A stretch of 51,539 bases of DNA from Gryganskiella cystojenkinii. Taxonomy: Eukaryota; Mortierellomycota; Mortierellomycetes; Mortierellales; Mortierellaceae. The stretch's first letter is position 1. The number at the start of each line of letters is the position of its first letter. Below the pieces are notes generated by a model, which did not search any database, had not been told where the DNA came from, and saw only the letters and a program-made list of their open reading frames with translations. The DNA lies in contig JAAAIG010000190.1 of NCBI GenBank assembly GCA_015852425.1, forward strand, positions 1 to 51,539, written 5' to 3'. Shown here one piece after another: positions 11,032 through 22,759 of the stretch. Made by a program: the position numbers and the translations under genes.

Positions 11032-13130
11032 CTAGTACAAGGCAACAATGGCGGCAACGGCAACCATGAGCGCAGATCCCGAGGAAGCAGAGGACAACGA
11101 GACAGCTGCGTTCTGGGTCTTGCTACCGGTGGGGCTAGGAGAGACACCAGAGATAGAGGTCTTGGTGGCGTTGGCGGGGATGACAAAGGTACCGGCGCCC
11201 TCTTTGTAGGGCTTGGCATCACCCAAGCACTGGGCAATGGGCATCATGGTCAAGCTCTTGGTGGCATAAGCAATGGGCAAGACGCCGTTGATGGCAACGT
11301 CGACTTCCTCAGGGAACACTGTGAGCAAGAGAAATATTGAACACAAAAAGTCGTGAGTGTCTTTGGTTCATACCAGATCTTTCACGATTCAGAGGCATTT
11401 TCGAAAAAAAGATTTAAAATCGAGGGGAAGAGAAATGGCTTACAATCGTGCTCCAAAACAATGAATCCAGTCTTCATACTGGGGATCTTGGTCAACCAAG
11501 TCTTGAAAGTAGCAACAACAGATTCAGGAGTAGCAGTCTTGGCAGGGATGTTCCACTAAGCATTTCGGAACCAAAGGAGGAAAAAAAAAAGCTGTCAGTA
11601 AAAAGCACCTCGCTTCGACATCATGAAAAGCAAGATTCTTCAGGAACTTACGTCGTTGGTATCAAAGTCCTGAGTCCAGATGGAGGTCTTATAACCGAGC
11701 TGGGTAGCAATGGCACGGACACGGTTATCGACATCACCGTAGGGAGGACGCCAGTAAAGAGGGGTAACACCAATGACGGAGAAAATGGCCTTCTCGGTCC
11801 ACTTGAGCTCAGCAACGATCTGTTGGTTGCTCAACGAGGTCATCGAGGAGTGAGACCAGGTATGGATAGCGATCTGGTGTCCCTCAGCATAGGCACGCTT
11901 CAAGGTCTCGGGGTAGCTGATGGCGCGGGAGCCGACAATGAAGAGGGTCGCCTTTTGGTTGTGGGCCTTCAAGTTGTCATAGAGACGAGGGGATTCGGGA
12001 GATGGACCGTCTATTTTTTGGGGGGTATCGAAAAGAGGGTCAGTTTTTTTTTTGTTTCCAGCTATTGCATGGATCGATAATGCAAGGCACGAAAAGGCGT
12101 AGTATCATGTTCCAGATTTCAGAAGCTGACTCTCGGATTTTGAACAAGGATGGGCTGCGAGGACAGGGCAGGGTTCTTTTTCACTCTTGAACAGCGCCAG
12201 GACCCTTCACAAATCCTCCCGTGCCAAAATTAGATTTCAAAAACGGAAAAAACAAACTCAGCAGGGACCATCATCATCGCAAAAAAGGAATACAAATCTG
12301 GGTCGCTGACAAGGCATTTGCATTTTTAGAATTTGGAACACAAAAAGCTCCGAATGCAAAGCTTTTGATTCGAACCCAGTGGGAATAAATTGACACTGGC
12401 AGTTTTACCAGGAGTGTGATAACAGATCCAACAACGCCAGTGCTACCCAACCGCCTTGGTTGAAAATCGGCAATTGAGAGAAGGGAATATGAAGGAGGGA
12501 AAATGCAAAACGAAGAAGCCACAGATAACGTGCCAGGAGAAGTGTTCGAAGGGGGGAGGAAACACGGAGGAGCTTAAGCAAGAGAGACAGGGAGAAGGAG
12601 AGAGAGACGAACGAGGCGCATGCACAGGCGTCTTTTCTCTTTGATTTTTGATAAAGTAGCTCACGAATCACCACCGGTCCAACGGCTTAACCGTGGGTAC
12701 TACTAATCGGAATGGAATGAAGTAAATAAGCAATTGTGGAGTCAATTTTCTTACCATCATAAGTCAATCCCCAGGTACCGGTGGTGGGGCAGGTGGTAAC
12801 ATCACCAGCAGCCTCACACTTCTGACAAGTCCACCAGCACTGATCCTTTGGGATCGTGGTCAAGTCTGTGGGACAGACACCGTTCTTGGATTGAGGGAAG
12901 ACGGGGACCTTGGTCATATCGACAAGCTTGAGCCATTCCTGGACCTGAGGATCCTGAGTAAAAGGAGTGCAGTCCAAAGTAGGGAAAGCACCGGCAGCAA
13001 CGGGCGAGTAGACAGCAGTGGCGCAGGAGGGGACCGTAGCCGCGCGCTTCTCCAAGGCGTGGATACCGTGAGCGGAGGTGAGGGCAAGGGTCGCGGAGAG
13101 GGCGAGGAGGGAGGTGAAGATCTTGACCAT
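11032..13130 (-). CDS. Chitin deacetylase 2, tandem paralogue, probably GPI-anchored
   Basis: Four exons (13130-12755, 12010-11652, 11555-11444, 11318-11032) give 377 residues. The signal peptide is MVKIFTSLLALSATLALTS. The CWWTCQKC region and all NodB motifs are present (TYDDGPS, HTWSH, RPPYGD, DTND, VLEHD). It therefore should also convert wall chitin to chitosan. Exons 2 and 3 have the same lengths (359 and 112 nt) and all introns the same phases as in deacetylase 1, so the pair arose by tandem duplication. It lacks most of the Thr/Ala/Pro stretch after the signal peptide. The C-terminus is Ser-rich and hydrophobic, ending VAAIVALY, consistent with a GPI signal. Intron 1 is 744 nt. Confidence 0.93.
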
Positions 13131-14175
13131 TGTGAATAGTATTAAACGTAAGCAGGAGAGAGGCGTTGATCTGAACTGAAGGGGTATGTAGGGGGCTAAT
13201 GCAGTGTGTGCGGGCAGGGAGGAATGGTATCCGGGCGAAGGAAGATGGAAAGAGAAGAGTGAAAGAAAAAAGAAAGAAAGAAAGAAAAGAAACCTCGGGT
13301 CGCACTCTTAAAAGGGAGACAGTTCTCGGAGAACGACGATTTGATGAACGCCTACTCTCACCTGGTATGAACCCAAAATTCTTTTTGTTACTGTACCTGG
13401 AAATGCAACGGCTGAATTTGTGGTTGTTGTACGCCCTTGGGCGATCATCACAAACACAAATGAATTTGCCGCCTGCGCCGAAAAGATCAGCGTTTCAATG
13501 TAGTGAGCAAAAATGAAAAACACGGGATATTGAGAGCCGCACTCGGAGCAACTCCAAAACTCGATAAAAATACGGACAAAGTTGGGACTTGGGAAACAGG
13601 TTTCAATCTCCAACCCACGACCGTTCACGTAAGGAATTTTCAATGTCGTCTGGACACAAAAAAATGCAGATCAATATTCCGTTTAGCCCAGGCATATGTA
13701 CATTTTTCTCATTAATCTTATGTCCTTTCCTGAACATCGCGATAAGCGATGTAAAGATAGGCTTCACCAAATCGAGAATTTATAGAAAATAGAAACTCCT
13801 AGAATCCATGTAGCAACGGTGGCGCAAAGAAGCGCAACTGGTAACAAGACTAACAAACACCTCAGTCAGTCCAGGGATATTTATTCTTGGATTATGACCT
13901 CACCGATGGCTAAGGTTCTTTACCAGACATTTATTTTCGTGAGTTTGCCTATTTGCCACTTTACCGCCTCTTTTGTCTTTGTGCTTAACAAACCAAGCTT
14001 ACCTCTCGATTCCCTTACCCACCAATCCTGCTCAAGGTGACCAGGTACAGTCAACAATGAGGGCATGGGAAAGTTAACAAACGACGGAATATCATAGCGT
14101 AATTTTTAGCGTGCTTTTGTTATTGTACAGGCGTTTAATAATATGGTATGTGGGTTGTGAAAGAGTCGCACATGT
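13131..14175. other. Intergenic upstream of chitin deacetylase 2
   Basis: The first 200 bases are the C/T-rich (coding strand) leader and promoter of deacetylase 2. The remainder should include the 3' UTR of the copper-fist gene. No other gene or structured element was recognised. Confidence 0.5.
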
Positions 14176-16365
14176 TCAGGTTTGCTCGACGCCAGACATC
14201 AAGTGGTCGACGCCATCCGTCCTAATCTCATCAACAAAACTCCAGTCAGCATCATCCAAAAAGTCAAGTTGCAGGGGATCGATTCCGGAAAGTTGCTGCA
14301 TCTGCGAGAGCTGAAATTGCTCCTGCTCCATCAATTGCTGCCGCAGTCTTTCCTCGCGTTCTCGAGCTTGATCTGGTCCAAACGGTGACACCAGATCCGA
14401 GGTCACCTGGAGCAGACTATCCTCCTCCATCACCAAGTCGCCAATGTCCATGTCCAGACCAAGACTTTTGCTCGTGCTAATAGGCACATGAGACAGTCTG
14501 GACATGTTCTTGTTCAGGCCCACGTCGGCAAGGTACCCTCCGTCTTCATTCATCGCCATTTCAAAATCAAGCTCATCTTTCAGCATCTTGGCTTGAGACT
14601 CGCCAACGAATGCGCACATGTCACGGAAGCAATCGACACAATCGACCGTAGGACGTCCGCAGCCACATCCGCAAATCAAGACACCAGTTTCGCTGACTAC
14701 CGTGGGATGTTGCATCTTCATAGAATCGAGGCCCGAGAGTCCTCTGTCCGAAAGAGTCTGTCTGAGAGCTTGTCGAGAGCCGCTATCGCGGTCTCCGCTT
14801 GCTCCAATGAGGTTCAGTGCTTGCGCGATGGTAAGAGTCGACGGGTCGCCAGCGTTGACAGAGTCTGATTTTCGTGAACCGCAGCACGAGCCTTTTGATT
14901 GTGAGACGACTGTTGTGGAAGCTAAGATGGGGGCAGACTTGTTGCTGCAGCTATCGCCAACAGATGACGATGTTCCCAAGGGATCAAAGACAGCATTGAG
15001 CACATTCTCATTGGATGGATAGGCGAGACACCCTGGGCAGGCACAGAGTTCTCCACAGCAACACATGCTTGCAGAGATGGAGCATCCGCATCCGGTCATC
15101 CCTGTATCGGCAACGTTGCTGGAACAATTTCCGACAGTGGGCAGTGCTGGAGCGGCCGGCTGTTCAGATTTGCAGCAAGATTTGGTCGCAGTAGAGGCCG
15201 AGGTTGGAGTGATAGTAGGGATAAACGGTTGATTGGGGAAAGCCAAAGTAAGAGGGATTCCGTGATCCATAGTCACGGCAGAGAGATAGCCCTGAGTACG
15301 ATTGGGGGCAGAGGTCGCGGAAGGGTTGTAGCTATCGCTGTCGTATTCCGAGGAGCTCGCATAGTCGAAACATACTTCACTGGTAGTCGTGGTCAAAGGA
15401 GAGGTGGTGGTGGAGGGGTTGGATGAGGTCAGTGGCGAATATGACGAGGAAGATCCATAGTCCCCGAATGGCTTATAATTGTTGTGGCCGCTTCCATTCG
15501 AATGCGGCGAAGTCTCCTGTGTCTCCTGAAGCAAGTTGTTTGGATCGAGTGATGAAGTTCCGCGGTAAGGTTTAACTTTGTAGTTTCTAAAAATGCCAGC
15601 ACGCGTTGGGCTTTTTCCGGGCTTGACTACCACGTGTCCCTCACGATCACGGCAGCAGGTGCAGACAGCGCCACTAAAACAGCCGCAGTCTATTGAGGTG
15701 AGAAAGTATACACGCATGGCAAAACCGTTTGTGAGTATACTCTGCGCACCTGGTCAACACACATTCAATCCAGTTTTTGTCCAATGTTAATATTGTACCT
15801 GTCGAAACACCTGTGGATGATCCAGGCATACCCGGATGACCAGGAGTATCGTTTGATGATAATGCTGAAGGGTTAGTCAAAAAAAACATGATTAGTAACT
15901 CATGGATATATCAGAACAAATAGCCGCAAAAAGAAAACGATCCTACAATCATACCATCGTCTTGATGACTACATCTGCAGCGGACCTGGACCTGCTTCGC
16001 CTTTCGGAGATCCTTGCAGTGCGGGCATTGCGTTGTCGGACGACCTTTCTTCTTGATTTCATGCAACGGACGATCACTATCAACAACAAAAACAAAAAAA
16101 AGATGTGTGAGTAACGAGTATTCATTCAAGAAAGGCAAATGGACTCTCCCGTGGACAGAATACATTGTCCGGCCAGCATGTACTATACCTATGGTTACAT
16201 GAAGTACTCCGATGGCCCTTGATACAAGTGGCACTATTATGTAATTGATAAGCGAACAATAGCAGCTAGATTAGCAAATTATAAAAGAATGCCTAGGGTT
16301 TGGAGGTTAATACAAAGCATGTCGCATTTTTACCAGGCAAATTTTTGTCCGTTGACAAAGACCAT
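14176..16365 (-). CDS. Copper-fist transcription factor (Mac1/Cuf1/Ace1 type)
   Basis: Five exons (16365-16334, 16233-16189, 16076-15955, 15864-15799, 15689-14176) give 592 residues. The N-terminal copper-fist DNA-binding domain is split over the first three exons: MVFVNGQKFAC, then ATCIKGHRSTSCNH, then DRPLHEIKKKGRP with CPHCK and VRCRCSH. This restores the C-x2-C-x8-C-x-H zinc site and the KGRP minor-groove motif. The rest is Ser/Thr-rich with Cys-rich blocks CGCFSGAVCTCC, CCCGELCACPGC and CGCGCGRPTVDCVDC. Such blocks sense copper in this family. The C-terminus is acidic (DFLDDADWSF) and may activate transcription. By family knowledge it regulates copper uptake or detoxification genes; which one cannot be read from sequence. 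It is transcribed divergently from Ran. Confidence 0.92.
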
Positions 16366-16802
16366 TAAAAACGACTAGCCAGTGGTCCCTGGATGGATGG
16401 GAGGTGTGGAGTGGAGGTGAGGTATGCTTCACTGCGATCAGGAAGTAGAAAGAAAAAAAAGTCAAAAGACCGAGGGTTAAGGATTAGCAATAATGAGGGA
16501 TTTGCGGAATGAACAAACAAAACAGGGCGGTGGGGAAACCGAAGGAAAATAGTCTACCAGCCTGTTGGGCGCAGACCACCAGCCCCTTTCGTTTAACAGA
16601 GGTTTCAATTACAAAGGTTCAAGAACACTGTGACGTCACGTCAAGTAAGTAATCTTTTTGGGGTGTTTATTTTTTTTTTGTTTTTCTTTCGCCTTCCTTT
16701 TTCCCTGCTTTTTTTTTTTTACTTACTTTCTGATAGGGTGCTCTTCTTTTTCTTCTTTTCTTTCATCACCTTTTTCTCTCCCTCCCACTTCGATAAATCA
16801 AC
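16366..16802. promoter_or_regulatory. Divergent promoter, copper-fist factor / Ran, with a CRE site
   Basis: The 437 bp separates two divergent start codons. A perfect palindromic CRE, TGACGTCA, lies at 16631-16638, about 165 bp before the Ran ATG. From about 16660 to 16800 the plus strand is a T/C-rich leader. No copper-response GCTG element was confirmed near the copper-fist start. Confidence 0.5.
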
Positions 16803-18392
16803 ATGTCCACCCAGCAGGCTGATGATAACGCTACCTTCAAGCTCGTCCTTGGTAAAGAAAGAATCATTTCAATCTTCTTGCGGCCGATATTCAAGTTGAC
16901 CAACCCTGTTGGACCTCATGGCCCTTACCAACAACGCGCCTTTTCCCTCCCTTGCGCATTTCGCATCATACCACACACTTTTATCCCCTCTGATTCCTGG
17001 CGCGGGATAATCGTGATCACCCCTGTTCCTTCATCACAATGAATCCCAAAAGACTAATCAACAAAAAACTTTTCTCCCTTCTCTGATCCTTGTAGTCGGT
17101 GATGGTGGTACCGGAAAGACCACCTTCGTCAAGCGCCACTTGACCGGTGAATTCGAGAAGAAGTACATCGGTAAGCACATCAAGAAGCCTTTTTTGTGAT
17201 CCAACTGTCCCACCACGCCGCATCTCATCGCACAGAAAGGCCGTTCAAAGATGACGGAGCTAGACCTCATTCCCTGGAGCTCAGCTTGCAACCTCGCTTG
17301 ACTTTGTGATCGTCACGAACCTGACTGTCATCACAACGCTTGTCAGGTCATCAAGCGAGAAAAAAAAAAAGTCGACTACGCCAACGAGATACCGGCTCAA
17401 ACAAAGGTGGCGCGGTGTGGACAAACGCTTTGATGTTGGCACACACAGTGATCCAGCACTATGCTATCATTCCCTTCTCAGCCTGCGCGACCTCTATCAA
17501 TTCTTCTTCTCCCTCTTCTCCAAAAACTCAGCGCTTTTCATCAAGCAGAAAAAAAAGACGACATGGCTCTCAACAAACAACAATAACAACACCACCGCCA
17601 ACCAACTTTATTCTGAATATTTTTTTTTTGAGCTGGACTTTCGTTCGATTCTTCGTTTGTTTTCTTTTTACAGTCCCAGCTGACATCTAACGCGTCATGT
17701 TGTCATGTTGTTATCGATTTTCTCTATCTAGCCACCTTGGGTGTCGAGGTTCACCCCTTGGGTTTCCACACCAACTATGGCCCTATCTGCTTCAACACCT
17801 GGGACACTGCTGGACAGGAGAAGTTCGGTGGTCTCCGTGACGGATACTAGTATGTATTTCGAAACATGTGGTTCACGGACGTCGATCTTGTACCAGTTGT
17901 GCGCTGCTGAGAATCTTTGGAAAGGAAATCGACTTTCTAACCGTACCCTCTTTGTTTATTTTTCTTTTCGCCTTTTTTAGCATCAACGGACAGTGCGGTA
18001 TCATCATGTTCGATCTTACCTCCAGAATCACCTACAAGAACGTCCCCAACTGGCACCGTGATCTTGTCCGTGTCTGCGAGAACATCCCAATTGTTCTCTG
18101 CGGTAACAAGGTCGATATCAAGGAGCGCAAGGTCAAGCCCAAAGCTATTGACTTCCATCGCAAGAAGTCCCTCCAGTACTACGATATCTCCGCAAAGTCC
18201 AACTACAACTTCGAGAAGCCCTTCCTCTGGTTGGCCAGAAAGCTCGCGGCCAAGGCCGATTTGGAGTTTGCTGCTTCCCCTGCTTTGGCTCCCGCTGAGG
18301 TCCAGGTTGATGCTTCCCTCATGCAGCAGTACACTGAGGAGTTGAACAGCGCCGCTGCCATGCCTCTTCCCGAGGAGGATGATGATCTGTAA
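16803..18392 (+). CDS. GSP1: Ran GTPase
   Basis: Four exons (16803-16851, 17096-17170, 17732-17849, 17981-18392) give 217 residues, the usual Ran length. Ran drives nuclear import and export and spindle functions by GTP/GDP cycling. GTPase motifs are intact: P-loop GDGGTGKTT, switch I with ATLGVEVHP, switch [22 protein letters not shown] and ISAKSNYNF. The C-terminus is the Ran acidic tail (PEEDDDL). Intron 2 is 561 nt, much longer than most introns here. AATAAA lies at 18506-18511. The next gene starts only 272 bp downstream on the same strand. Confidence 0.98.
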
Positions 18393-18664
18393 AGCAGCAG
18401 TTCTTTTTTTCTCGCTTTCTCTTATCCCAGTCAACTTTATTGTTGTCTTACCCCATTCCCCACTTCCCACTCCCCCTTTTCCCCATTGGAACCTACATAG
18501 TATCAAATAAAAGAGTTCATATGAAGTAACTTAGCATTCGGAGTAATATCAGACTTTGTTGACCGCACAAGCCACAATTCTAGTCATTGATAAAAAAGGA
18601 AAAATCCCGCACAAAAAGGCACCATTTCTCATTTGCAAGGTAACCCTTTTGTTCACAATTCACC

Positions 18665-21600
18665 ATGGAGGGCAGGATCACCCGTCGAGCCAGTGCCAGC
18701 GCCGCCGCCTCCGCAAGCAACAAAGACACTGCCTCTGAAAGCGCGGCCGCGTCTGCGTCAGTGGCGACTCCAGTAACAGGGACAACTTCTATACGTGGAC
18801 GCGGCGGTTCACCCGCAAGAGCGCGTCGAGGAACTAGTCGACCTCGTGGCCGTCCTCGTGGGAGTACTCGCAAGACTCCGAGAAATGAGAGTCGGTCCCT
18901 TCCCAACAACGATGAAGGAAACACGAGCGCAATGGAGCAAACTGAGGACGACATGAATGAGACCAGTGGCGACGAAGATCATGCTCATGTGACCGACAAC
19001 AATCCACAAGCTCAGCCACAGGCAGAACTCGTCGAAGCAGAGGTCATGGAGGATACAAGCGGTAGTAACACAGCTGGCGATGTACCCCAACCCACAGACC
19101 AACCACATGCGTCGACACAGATGGAGGCCGACGATGGTAGAAACAACAGCGAGTCCCTGGATGCTTCTCGACTTGCAGCCAGTCAGGTCTATGACGAAAT
19201 GGCGGAGCTGCCGTTTATCTCACCATCGTTGCCACCAACTTTTGTCCCAAAGCCCGTTGATCCACTGCAGAAAAAGATCAAGTTTTCAACAGACACTTCT
19301 GCAACTACCGAATCGAATAGCCGATCCTGGGACTTTTTGGACGAGGGGCTTTACAACAAGCTCTCCATCGGTGGCGTAGAACGGATAGCCGAGGTCTTTC
19401 ATTACCAGCGTGGGACCTTGAAGATCAAATCAGCTTTGACAGCTGAGAGAAGAGGCTCCACAAGTGAAGAGTCTGCACCGAAAAGACAAAAGATGGCCTC
19501 AACGACTTCAAAATCAGCAAGCTCACTATCCACAATCGATGAAGGAGATCAACAGTCGCAGACTCATGCAGATACGAACCAAAACAGCACCTCCTCAACT
19601 GCCGCATCCTCCTCAACTGGAGTCACCCCAGGACAAAAAGCCTATGATCTCGATGACCTCATGGCTACAGCAAGATCATACGTTCCATCGTTCAACTCTG
19701 CAATTCGTAGCTTGGAAGCTGTACCTGCCCCAGCCTCCATACAACAACAATCTACATCACAATCGCAACAGCAAACAGAACTTTTGCCGCTAAGTGGTAT
19801 CCCGACACGGTTCTATCACCCTTGTATAATCTCGCACGACCACCGATCTATGCTCACGCGTGAGGAACACCAACGTTCAATCATGTACGATGCTTATATC
19901 AGCAAGCGTTCCGAGCTCCCGCCACTGGATAAGGTCGTTTGGTTGGAACTCCAGGCCAAGATTGAACAGGAACGGCAACGCGTTCGACAATGGAACGCCT
20001 CTACGGTTCGATCCAGGATTTCCAACTATTACAATCCGGCTATCCGGGATGCCCTCGAGTCCAAGTTCAGTCGAGCGAGAACCCGTGTCAAGGAGGATTA
20101 CCCACAAAATTTCGTGTTTTTAAAGACTGTCGGTCTTCGACGACCCGGTCCGCCGCCAGGAACAAAGGAGGCAATTTTGGCTCGAGCAGTGCCAAAGGAG
20201 GTTCCAGAGAGTGCTAGGAGCGCGACTTTGCCACCAATACAGAGACGAAGCGGTCTCTTGCACAGAACAGGCCAAGTGTGTGCAGTGTCGCTCACTAAGC
20301 CGATTTGGCCGACGGACGAAAATGGTGTGCCGTTCGAGAAGACGGTAGATGTGGATGATAGGTATTGGAAGAACGGTACCTCGAGCTCATCTTCTTCCGA
20401 GCAACCTAAGCAAGGAAAGTCGTTGACTGGACGTGACAATCGACGTGGCGGTTGCCTGCCTGTGAAGCGACCCGTAGTTGCGGTTTCGAACGATCCTTTG
20501 ACTCAGCAGTTTGTGAGGGAGCAAAATGTGCATATTGCCATTGGGGCAAGTGCCATGGTAGCATTGGCAAAGTTGTTGCCGAGTTTATCAAATGAATGGG
20601 AGATACCCGTTAAAGTGGTTATGGAGCCAGACGAAGAGGGTAAGAAATTTTCTTCTTGACCGCGATAACCTGCTATGTACACACATTGATATGCATCGAT
20701 CTTAATCGAACCTGGCTTTTTCTTATTTCTAGGAACTATGCAGAAAAGAGTCTACATCGACAAGCCCCTAATTGCCAAGCGCATAACGAAACTGGGTGTA
20801 ACACAGCTATTTTATGATGGAGTGTGCAAAAAGCTCTCGCTCATTGGATCATCCTCTACCGACGTACATATTCTATCTGAGAGTGCTCCAAAAGCTGAAG
20901 GCTCGAACGCAACGTCGTCGAAATCAGAACCCGCAAAACCACTGAGCTCATCAGATACCGCAACCGATACTGCAAGGAGCATGGGAAGCACGGTGGAATC
21001 TGCACCCGCATCGGATGCTCCATTGGCGATGCTTAAAGAGCTGACTAAAACCAACGACGCTGCTAGCAGCAATGACAACGAGGAAGGTACGCTAGGGAGT
21101 CATCTGGAGAGCGCTGGTGCTCCCAGCTGTCACAGTCTAGAGTATTCATTATGGACATTTGGGGAACTCAGGATTTTGATCCGCAATCGAATTCAGGGAT
21201 ACATCAGCAACACGGTAGGTTCTCTTGTCTTTGATCTAAGGACAACTATGGTTTCTTTTCCCTTTGATCCGCAAAAAAGCCAATACAGAGCCTCTATTTT
21301 TTGTTTTGAATACTGTAGGATCCAAGTCTTCCCCCTCGTCAAGTTGTGCTAAAAACGGTCTTGGACTATGCCCCCGATATTGGTCTTTTGGAAGCCAACA
21401 AGTCTGTCAAGGCGGGCTGGTGGATGGCGACATGGATCAGGAACGATCGTCTCCTGGCTCTTGCGCGCGTGGACGTGTCCAGGAACCAGTTTGTGCGATA
21501 CACAGGTCTAGCTCAACCAACGGCCGAAGACCCTGAGAATCCATTCAAGGGTGTCTTTAGTGACCTTCCTGCAATCGCTGTTGAGGACACGGCTGGTCTC

Positions 21601-22080
21601 AAAGACAAGGATCAAGAGATTCAAGAGTGGATCAAGCCCAATATGCGTCTTATCCATGTCATCCTTGGATCCTTGAGGAGTCTCTCGCCCGGTCAGTATA
21701 TTTTGGGACACAAAGCAGGTGATGTGAACGCGAACGTGTATCAGGCCCAGAAGGATGCAGAGGGTTCAGCAGAAGCAACAAAGAAGACGACGGCTACGCC
21801 CAGGATATACGATTTGCATGCGGCTCACGAGTTCTCACCTCTGTTGGTGGCTGACCAACAGGTGGAAGGTGAAGTCAAACTCGGGTCGTTGGTGGAGGAT
21901 GATCCGATCCTGCGGTGGACGGGTACGCCAGACCAGATTGTGGATACCTTCCCATATAATGACCCCGAACCAGTTGCCAAGCCCAAGGTACAATATCCAC
22001 GGAGCCAGTCAAACAACAAGAAAGGCGGCAAAAACAACAAGAACAACAAAGGCAACAGCAAAAGCAAGAAGAACAAATAA
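18665..22080 (+). CDS. NARG2: Little elongation complex subunit 2 homologue (ICE2/NARG2 family)
   Basis: Three exons (18665-20639, 20733-21214, 21319-22080) give 1072 residues. In animals this protein is a core subunit of the little elongation complex, which promotes Pol II transcription of snRNA genes. The N-terminal 200 residues are low-complexity with AT-hook-like RGRG, SRPRGRPRG and acidic runs. Family features follow in order: a helical block from LTREEHQRS to VRQWNAS, then DPLTQQFVREQN, EWEIPVKVVMEP and RVYIDKPL. The C-terminal NARG2_C domain has WTFGELRILIR, LKTVLDYAPD, GWWMATWIRNDRLLALARVD and YDLHAAHEF. The tail is Asn/Lys/Gly-rich. These blocks occur in the order I know from the human protein. 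Yeast ICE2 is an unrelated gene that shares the name. Confidence 0.82.
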
Positions 22081-22632
22081 ACTTCCCTTTGCGAAAAAGA
22101 AACGAGCGAATGAGCTCGTGACCGTGTGGCGCAGCTCAATTTGTCATTTCACAAAGGGGGACGGAAAAAGATTTTTTCTTTTGTGCGTCACTTTTTTTTT
22201 TTTTTGGCAAAGAGGCAATAGGAGGGCCCATCATCGTTTTCTTTCTTCTTTATCCCTTCCGATCACCATTTTTGGCTTTGCCATCCTCTCATCACCCTAT
22301 TTTTTTTTCATTAATTATTATTTTATTTTCTTGCTTGCATTCGATCATTCAAAGAGATTGAAACTCTACACAACAACAACCAACACCCCACTTCCTCCCT
22401 CCCACACAAACACCCATTGCACATCCACAACACATCCATATCCGCCTGCTTTCTTTTTAGCACAAACCCTTTTCGGTTGTTTGCTTCTCTCTTGTTGGTC
22501 GTTTGCTGTGGGCTTGCAGCAAGACTTTGCCAATATTCGTAGCCTCGTCGTCGAAAAAAGACTTTGTTCTCTTTTCTCCCTTTCTTTCCTCGTTCTCAAA
22601 CTCTTTCGCCTCTCCATCTGTAATTGACAATC
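22081..22632. other. NARG2 3' region and a promoter-like leader
   Basis: The right half (about 22180-22630) is T/C-rich, then CAACAACAACC and C-rich, the same texture that precedes real start codons elsewhere in this window. It leads into the ATG at 22633. No gene is seen in the stretch itself. Confidence 0.45.
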
Positions 22633-22759
22633 ATGGTGGCCTGCATGACTGCATCCTCAGCCGCTCGCGCCTTGGATTCCAAGCCGGTGGATACGACAAA
22701 GCATATTCAGCAGATGCAAGAGCTTTCAGATGAGGCCATCAAAGCCCTCCTGAGGTAAT
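22633..22759 (+). CDS. Orphan short ORF or first exon, no known continuation
   Basis: An ATG in good context (ATCATGG) after a long pyrimidine-rich leader opens a 41-codon reading frame: ASSAARALD, then HIQQMQELSDEAIKALLR, then TAA at 22757-22759. The composition is normal for protein and helical at the end. The stop overlaps a potential splice donor (CTGAG|GTAATA at 22754/22755), so this may be exon 1 of a longer gene. No following exon in 22760-24000 was convincing. Alternatives are a small protein, a regulatory upstream ORF, or the surviving start of a truncated gene. I do not recognise the sequence. Confidence 0.35.

Noticed and set aside
17937..18506. 189-codon reverse frame over the last Ran exon
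   Set aside because: Antisense of the Ran coding exon, without a leader or motifs.
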